Source of the DNA: Odobenus rosmarus divergens
Lineage: Eukaryota > Chordata > Mammalia > Carnivora > Odobenidae
Length of the DNA stretch: 64,000 bases
Direction of reading: 5' to 3'
Assembly (NCBI RefSeq): GCF_000321225.1
Contig: NW_004450466.1
Span: forward strand, 981,558 to 1,045,557
The stretch's first letter is position 1; the number at the start of each line of letters is the position of its first letter. The position numbers were made by a program, and so were the translations under genes. Below the pieces are notes generated by a model that saw only the letters and a list, made by a program, of their open reading frames with translations, was not told the origin of the DNA and searched no databases. Positions 57,920-64,000 of this stretch are shown one piece after another.

Positions 57920-60315
57920 ATGTGAATTAGAGGAAAGCCCGTACGGATGGACACCGCTCTGAGAATGCATGGCTTGACTAATGGATTAATCAGTGCCTTT
58001 CCTTGGTCATAAGAGGTGCCTCTTTTTCTACAGGGTGCAGCTCCACATCAACACATACAGCTTGGTAGGTGGAGCATGGGCTCTATTTCAGTGGTCATTA
58101 AGTCCCTTAGGCACTTTTGTGTAATGCTCAGGTGGTGGAATCCCCAGAGGCTCACCCTATTCTAGTCCTTTTCTTATTCTATTATTTGGTAGATGCCATG
58201 ACTTTCTGAAGATAATCTTGATCTATTTCTTACTCAAGTTTGCAGTCTTTCAGTACCTATCTTGGCAACTATAACCTGCTAAGAATTCAATATATTTTTG
58301 GTAAATAATTGTATTTCTTTCAAATACAATGTTGTAGGGTTCAATACACTTGAATGAAATCATACTCCTTTGAAGATTTTTGAAAAAATGGTATACAATG
58401 CTCCATGGATCCATGCATCTCACTACATCTTTGTCTGATACAGGATTTTTAACACAAGCATATCTGTCCATTTAATGTTTTAAAAATAGGAATATTAACT
58501 ACCCCTTAACACTCAAACAGTAATGGGAAATGTTTACTAAATTATAGGTGGAAATGTTTTAGGGTAAGTAAATATAAACCTCTCTGGCTTCAACTCTGTG
58601 TTATAGAAAAATATAATTTTTGCAAGAAATAATTTTGAGATTTAAAAATAGCTCATTAAAATACAGGAGTCTCTAAAAGAGTTACTCTGGCAAAGAGTTA
58701 CTGCTTGCTTGCAATAAATTTACAGTCTCTGATGTATTAATTGGTTTTGATATTGTATCATCTGTCCATTTTTTTCAAAAAATTATGCCAAATAAATCTG
58801 ATCCCATTAAATAGTAATATGTTGTGCATACATAATATATCCACATTATGAAGTTCCAGAGCATGAAGTAATGTGTCAAATGGCTGAATAAACACTTCTT
58901 TAATGGGTTAATCCTAAATCATAGTCAAATGCAGAAAAACAATTTCCCTCGTTCTATTTTCCTTGACTCTGTGTTCTTTTAAGTTAGTTAATTGTTAATA
59001 TTTCCATATAGGATTTCTGAATTTATCCAAATCTTTTTTCAAACTAATATATAAATACTGCAAAATATTGCTTAAAATGAGAATAAAAATGGAAGTGACA
59101 TTTTAGTAAAATAAGGGAAAATGGCTGTGTAAAATTTGAAGTTCTTTATTATGGCCAGAGTTTTAATTTTGCATAATATTGTAGGGGTCTTATTGTTCGG
59201 TAATTTGAATAATAATAACCCTTTTAGGACATTTTACTAATAATTTTTTAGTTTATTACAGTCTTCAAGAAGTTTGGAAGTTGCAAAGGGACCTAAGGTG
59301 TTATGAACTCTGATTTTTCCCACCTAGCATATATATGCCCTCTGGGGAGCTATCTCTATCCCACTCAGAGTTCTTAAGATTCAGGCAGAGCTGACTGCAC
59401 CCCCTTGCTAGAGGTTGTTATGTGAGTTAAGCCTGTATCACAATGGTTGGCTTTGGCGTGGCGATAACACTATCAGAGACCAGGAAGTGCTGGTGGGATT
59501 TGTTGGGATTCCTCACGTCAAGTTGGGTGTTCTTTTCTACAACATTCAAGTTCAAAGGATGTTAGATAAAGAGCAGGGACAACCGTCTTACAAATAGGAA
59601 GGTAGATTTGTTACAGCCATAAATCACATAAGGAAAGAACAGAGTTGAGAGATACTAACTGGGTTCCATAACATTCTTTGAGTTCCTAATCAAGCAGTGA
59701 TGGAAAGCAGTTATCTAGGACTATAAAATTTCATGTAGCAATAAATTCCTTCCTTGCTTATGTTACTCTGGCTTTCCATCACTTGGAACTGAAAACCGTT
59801 CTGGCTGATAAAACTTCCAACTCAGGAAAACTGAAGCTGTGGGAGATGGAGTATGTTTCCTAACATCACATAGATGCTAGAAGCATGTTCTTTTCTTTTA
59901 TAATGAGATACTATGCTGTTTCACCTTCCTGGTTTTATATGAGAAATTTCAACCTGTATAAATCCATTTTTCAAAGTAGGGAATATAAATCCCAGGAAGA
60001 TAATAAGAGAGATAAAGGAAGGGATCAAGATCTAAGATCCAAAGCAATAGTGTGGGAGTAACGACTACCTTTTACACTTCCTCCAAACCCTCAACATAAC
60101 TGAATACCTGTGAGAAGCAATTTTAGGTGAGGTTTTTAAATGGATTATTGGCTTTTAATTTTTTTTTCCGAGCAAGAGGATAATATAGGGTACTGCAATT
60201 ATAGGACACCTATTTTGTCTCAGTAAGTAATGATGCAGTCAAATGGATTATTCCTCCCCTGAGTTATACCCACAAAACAATCCCAGTGAGCCCTAACTCT
60301 GAGCTGCCAGCCTCT
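57920..60315. other. Intronic sequence, no recognised feature
   Basis: Only short frames. 59290-59800 looks mildly LTR-like in composition, without definite ends. Confidence 0.4.
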
Positions 60316-60319
60316 GTGA

Positions 60320-60545
60320 GTGGTGCTGGCATACACTTTGCAATTACCATGCAGAGATAATGTATGCATTATTTCATTTATGCTCACAACAATACTATAA
60401 ACCGAGTGTTAAAATGTTCTGCACTATATAAATGCCAAATCTGAAGATTAAAAATTTTTAAATACTTTGGCCAATGTCACACAGTTGGAAGCAATTGAGG
60501 TAGAATTTGAACTAAGGTGGTCTGTGTCTGGAACTATATTATAAG
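60320..60545 (-). repeat. MIR SINE, internally expanded or diverged
   Basis: TAATGTATGCATTATTTCAT, TATGCTCACAACAATACTAT, CCAATGTCACACAGTTGGAA and GTAGAATTTGAACTAAGGTG are the antisense MIR parts in order. Confidence 0.7.
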
Positions 60546-60584
60546 ATAAAGAAATAGAACTAAAACAACACATATTTCTACTAT

Positions 60585-60765
60585 AGGCACAATGTTGGCC
60601 TGTATGTCATCCATTGAAGAATGAATGGATGAAGAAAATGTGGTAATCTTATTTGGCCCTTAAGAAGAAGGAAATCTACCCATATGCAACAAAATGGAAG
60701 AACCTGGAGGACATTATTCTAAGTGAAAAAGTCAAAGAAGCACAATATATATTTTAACCAGTCAA
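60585..60765 (+). repeat. L1 ORF2-end fragment
   Basis: GAATGAATGGATGAAGAAAA, CCATATGCAACAAAATGGAA and AACCTGGAGGACATTATTC, then AAGTGAAAAAGTCAAAG, correspond to the L1 ORF2 end and 3' UTR start in plus orientation. Confidence 0.75.
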
Positions 60766-60769
60766 GTTC

Positions 60770-61325
60770 CTATTCTAGAAGAACAGAAGCTGATGCTTCC
60801 TACACAATTGCACAGTCCTGTGAATCTCAGCAATAATAAAGGGTAGGGTTATTTAGTCCTCAAATCCTCATTTATAATGTGCTTGAATATACTGACAAAT
60901 TCAAGGTCTGCTTTGATGAGTTTCATTTGCCCACACTAGCTTTCTCACCTTTAAGATTTTTCTAGACTTTACTAGATTTCTATGAAGCACTCCATTTTGC
61001 CTTTATTCATACAAAGCCTGTTTCATATATGAAAGAAAATGTTATCTAATTTACTCCAAAAGCAGTAATGCTGAAAGCTATCACACAGAGTCAAAATTTC
61101 CCAGTTGCCCTACCAATTGGAAAATATTAGAAATATGTGGGAAAAAACTGTAAAATTCAGTCCCTAAATTTTGACCTGATTCATCCTTAAAGCAGACTGT
61201 TATCACAGACATACATCTCAGTCCTGCCATGCTAGACACCATTACTAGTAGAAGGATAGTTTCTTGTAGAGGTGTAGTTAGCTCATTATGCTTCACAGAC
61301 AACCAATAACCCCTTTATTCTTATT
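60770..61325. other. UNC13C intron just downstream of the 61328-61384 exon
   Basis: No exon or named repeat. Confidence 0.5.
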
Positions 61326-61327
61326 AC

Positions 61328-61384
61328 CTTCAGTTTGGATAATTGTCCAAGATCTTTAGCTGCGATGAAAATCATCTGAGGTCC
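61328..61384 (-). CDS. UNC13C: UNC13C (Munc13-3) internal coding exon, MUN/MHD2 region
   Basis: This is a 57-nt exon read on the minus strand, bounded by a pyrimidine-rich acceptor ending CTCTAG and a GTAATA donor. It starts and ends in phase 0 and encodes GPQMIFIAAKDLGQLSKLK. From knowledge of the family, Munc13 proteins prime synaptic vesicles: their MUN domain opens syntaxin-1 and helps SNARE assembly at presynaptic active zones. This segment begins the conserved C-terminal stretch of MUN that continues into the next exon (57047-57127), 4200 bp downstream. I assign it to UNC13C rather than UNC13A or UNC13B from residues I recall as paralog-specific, such as IAAKD here and GGNGLKKN in the third exon. 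That paralog call comes from memory, not from an alignment. The frame is open and the splice sites are intact, so this is a live exon rather than a processed pseudogene. Confidence 0.9.
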
Positions 61385-61690
61385 CTAGAGACACACATAG
61401 AAAAGGAGAGAGAATACTCAGTCTTAAGATCCTCAGTAAGAGTAAAAATTTAGTCAATAGAAAATTTGATTTATTTCCCTTATATTTATGACTTTTATGC
61501 CATACACACTTAATTGGTCTGTTTTACAGATTGGGTCAAAGATATCTGGTACTGCTGGCAATATAATTGTCCTTATACGTGTCCCCTTCCTGAGAGTTTT
61601 AAGTCTGAGTTAATGCATGGGTTACTACTAATATAGCCGGTTTAATGTAGCATATGGATTAAATCAATGATCTTTAATATTTATTTATTT

Positions 61691-61854
61691 ACTTATTTAT
61701 TTTTCGGAGAGAGAGTATGCACAAGCAGGGGACAGAGGGAGAAGCAGGCTCCCCGCTGAGCAAGGAGCCCGATGAGGGACTCGATCCCAGGACCCTGGGA
61801 TCATGGCCTGAGGCGAAGGCAGATGCTTAACTGACTGAGCCACCCAGGTGTCCC
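61691..61854 (-). mobile_element. SINEC copy, 15 bp target duplication with one mismatch
   Basis: ACTTATTTATTTTTCGGAGAG, then a short GA tract and a head ending CCACCCAGGTGTCCC. AATATTTATTTATTT at 61676-61690 matches AATGTTTATTTATTT at 61855-61869. It lies about 300 bp upstream, in transcript direction, of the 61328-61384 exon. Confidence 0.92.
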
Positions 61855-61871
61855 AATGTTTATTTATTTTT

Positions 61872-64000
61872 AGTAGAGGCATCTCCCTTATTCTACTTGG
61901 CCTAAATAGATCTAGGCAAACTTTCAAGACACAGAGCTGAGGCAGGTAGCTGCTGCTCAAATGCTATCCAGTCTATCAGAGACCTGCCTTCTTAACTCTT
62001 CCCTTAGCCAGAGGCTCTTCCTAGAACTCCGAGGCCTGGGAAGAGTTTGTAAAACAGAGGAATAAACCATCCATAGCACTACTAGAATGAAAAGCTAGAG
62101 GCATGTCTGTTGGTAAAAGTGACAAGAAAGAACTAAATTTGGTACTAAGTTCATTATATCCTAGAATATTTTCTCAGGAGGGAAAATTAACTACTCTGGG
62201 ATAATATTCTTCATTTTTTAGTGGGTCCTATGAATTTATTAGGAAATGAAGGACTACAAAGTTGATGAGAAAAGCAACCACATCTAATTTTGCTCCTATT
62301 TTTATCCCCACCATGGTGCCAGCACACACCAGAAACTCAAAGAACACATATTGAATGAATGAATGAATGAATGAATGAATGTCAGATATTGCTTCATACT
62401 TTGAGAACTCAATGCTAGAGAAAATTGAGGTGATGGTAAGCTTTCCTAGGGAAGACCTTATAGAAAAAAATGATATGTCATATATAGTTTCTCCTATAGC
62501 ATGATGTATTTCTGAAAAACCTCATTCTATAACATTGTGCTCTAGAAATAATAGGGCTCATGGGGAAATTAGCAGTGGGAGGCATAGTCAAAGCTCATGC
62601 AATTTTATTACCAACGGATGGTCAAAAACAGTGCTACTTTGGGATATACCTTGTATGGCACACAGTGAGCTCAGTGAGGCCGATGGCTGCAACAGGGGGT
62701 ATTAAAAGTGCAAAATAATAAATAATCCAAACAAATAACAACAAAACAATAGAGTACAAATGTAGGCTGGGGCAATACCCATACAAGTGGAACTCTCAGC
62801 ACAGGGAGGGTAGCCTGTCATGTGTGAAAGCCATTCAAGCTTCATCTGTTTGGATAGAAGAACCATGTATAAGTGTGCCTTCCACCCCACGTAGTAGCCA
62901 AGCTGAGTGTTCTTTACTTTTATGCTGAATTTATAGATCTTCTATTATATTTCAGAGACTCCCACCTACGAAAATTTATACATAAACCAACTCAACTTCC
63001 AGATTATACTGACGTCATTCCCCTGTTTACCGATTACATGACAGCTAACTGGGGTTATAGAAATGCATTATGTATTGTAGCAGAATCAAGTGTGCATGTA
63101 TGTTTATATATGTAATTTGGCTTTCCATATGTATATAGGCTATAAAAGATTTTATCACTTGCTGGCAGGAAATCAAGAAAAACATGAATCTTTGCATCGT
63201 TGAACACTATAAAAATATTTTCTATATAATTTCATTAGATAAATATGGACTGAGTGTGCATGATTAATGGTGTCAGAACATTTGAGTTTAGTTTATAATT
63301 ACTCATTATTTGCATCAACTTGTCTTCCCAGTCACAGAAAAAAATAGTTGCTCCATAACAGGTGCATGCTAGGGCTATTTCTTTTTTGTTTGACTCAGGA
63401 TATGTGAACTGAGATACCTGGCACTGTGTGTGTATCCACTTGACCACTGTCTAACTTTGCTGCCAAATTATCTTTCTGGCTCCTTTTTATTTCACTATGT
63501 ATGATACAATCATGTTCTTTGAATCCACTAAAAGTTGGCTCCTCTATTTACCTCCAAGTGGAAAGGTAATAGATGAAAGTAAAATGGAAAGGAGAAAAAT
63601 ATTCCATAAAGCAGTGTTGGATTTATCTTCTTAAACTACAGTGTTTTAGATAAAAAAAAGAGTGGGGGTGTTCTATCCTAAATTTATTTCCCTGGTGTTT
63701 CACAGTAAAATTAAATTTAAAAATTATGTGCATAAACCAGATAATGCTGTAAATTAAACTTTCATACTTTTTTTTTTTCAAAAAATGAAGTTCTCAATGT
63801 CAAGGAAGTATGAAGTTTGCCTGCTACTGACACTATTTAAAATTGATTTGTATAGGAAAATGTCACTTGAATGATCATTGTTTAGTTACTGTTTACCGAA
63901 GACTTTTTCCCAAAATGGATTTAATCATTATCTTAGCTGGATGGAAACCATTCACTTAAAGTACAATTAGATGGGTTACTAAAGGTATAATCAAGGGAGA
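61872..64000. other. UNC13C intron upstream of the 61328-61384 exon
   Basis: I looked for the preceding MUN exon on the minus strand and found none. Apart from the (TGAA)n at 62352-62381, no feature is recognised. Confidence 0.45.
62352..62381 (+). repeat. (TGAA)n tetranucleotide repeat
   Basis: 30 nt, about 7.5 perfect units, probably grown from an L2/MIR-type end (AACACATATTGAATGAATG). Confidence 0.95.

Noticed and set aside
9962..61854. Functional tRNA genes
   Set aside because: The tRNA-like A/B-box sequences are all within SINEC heads, followed by CT-rich tracts and poly(A), with no tRNA fold.
1..64000. CRISPR arrays, operons, phage or bacterial mobile systems
   Set aside because: The window is mammalian intron DNA; the repeats present are retrotransposons, DNA transposon relics and microsatellites.

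Overview
This 64 kb window is eukaryotic, AT-rich and mostly non-coding. It looks like intronic DNA from a caniform carnivore. The evidence is nine tRNA-derived Can-SINE (SINEC) copies with the head that reads GCGCCTGGGTGGCTCAG in the sense direction, most flanked by perfect 10-18 bp target-site duplications, plus carnivore-type L1 3' ends. The SINEs are not feliform and not mainly the dog-specific subtype, so a bear, pinniped or mustelid relative fits best. The species itself is inference.

The only protein-coding gene I can support is on the minus strand. Three short exons with consensus splice sites lie at 61328-61384, 57047-57127 and 44908-45055. Their phases match and they join into one uninterrupted reading frame of 76 codons plus one base. 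That frame is the C-terminal part of the MUN/MHD2 region of a Munc13 synaptic-vesicle priming protein, and the residues fit UNC13C (Munc13-3) best. Transcription runs from high to low coordinates. Introns of 4200 and 11991 bp separate the exons, and at least 44.9 kb of intron follows the last one. The C2C-domain exons should lie beyond base 1 and the upstream MUN exons beyond base 64000.

Region by region. 1-6 kb: an old unclassified repeat, a MIR and a Tigger-like DNA transposon with terminal inverted repeats. 6-15 kb: degenerate L1/HAL1 bodies interrupted by young SINEs. 15-29 kb: L2, MIR, MER5-like, L1ME and CR1-like relics with long unique stretches. 29-37 kb: the repeat-densest part, with a MER5A, a bare poly(A) insertion flanked by a 15 bp duplication, three minus-strand L1s (one carrying a second L1 tail inside it, another a possible second poly(A) insertion) and an L2/MER5A/MLT1 three-layer nest. 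37-64 kb: CA microsatellites, SINEs, a MER20-like element, L2 and MIR relics, and the three exons.

No bacterial-type system, CRISPR array, operon, rRNA or functional tRNA gene was found. All other open frames are short (130 codons or fewer) and fall in repeats or random intron sequence. The longest is an L1 ORF2 tail.
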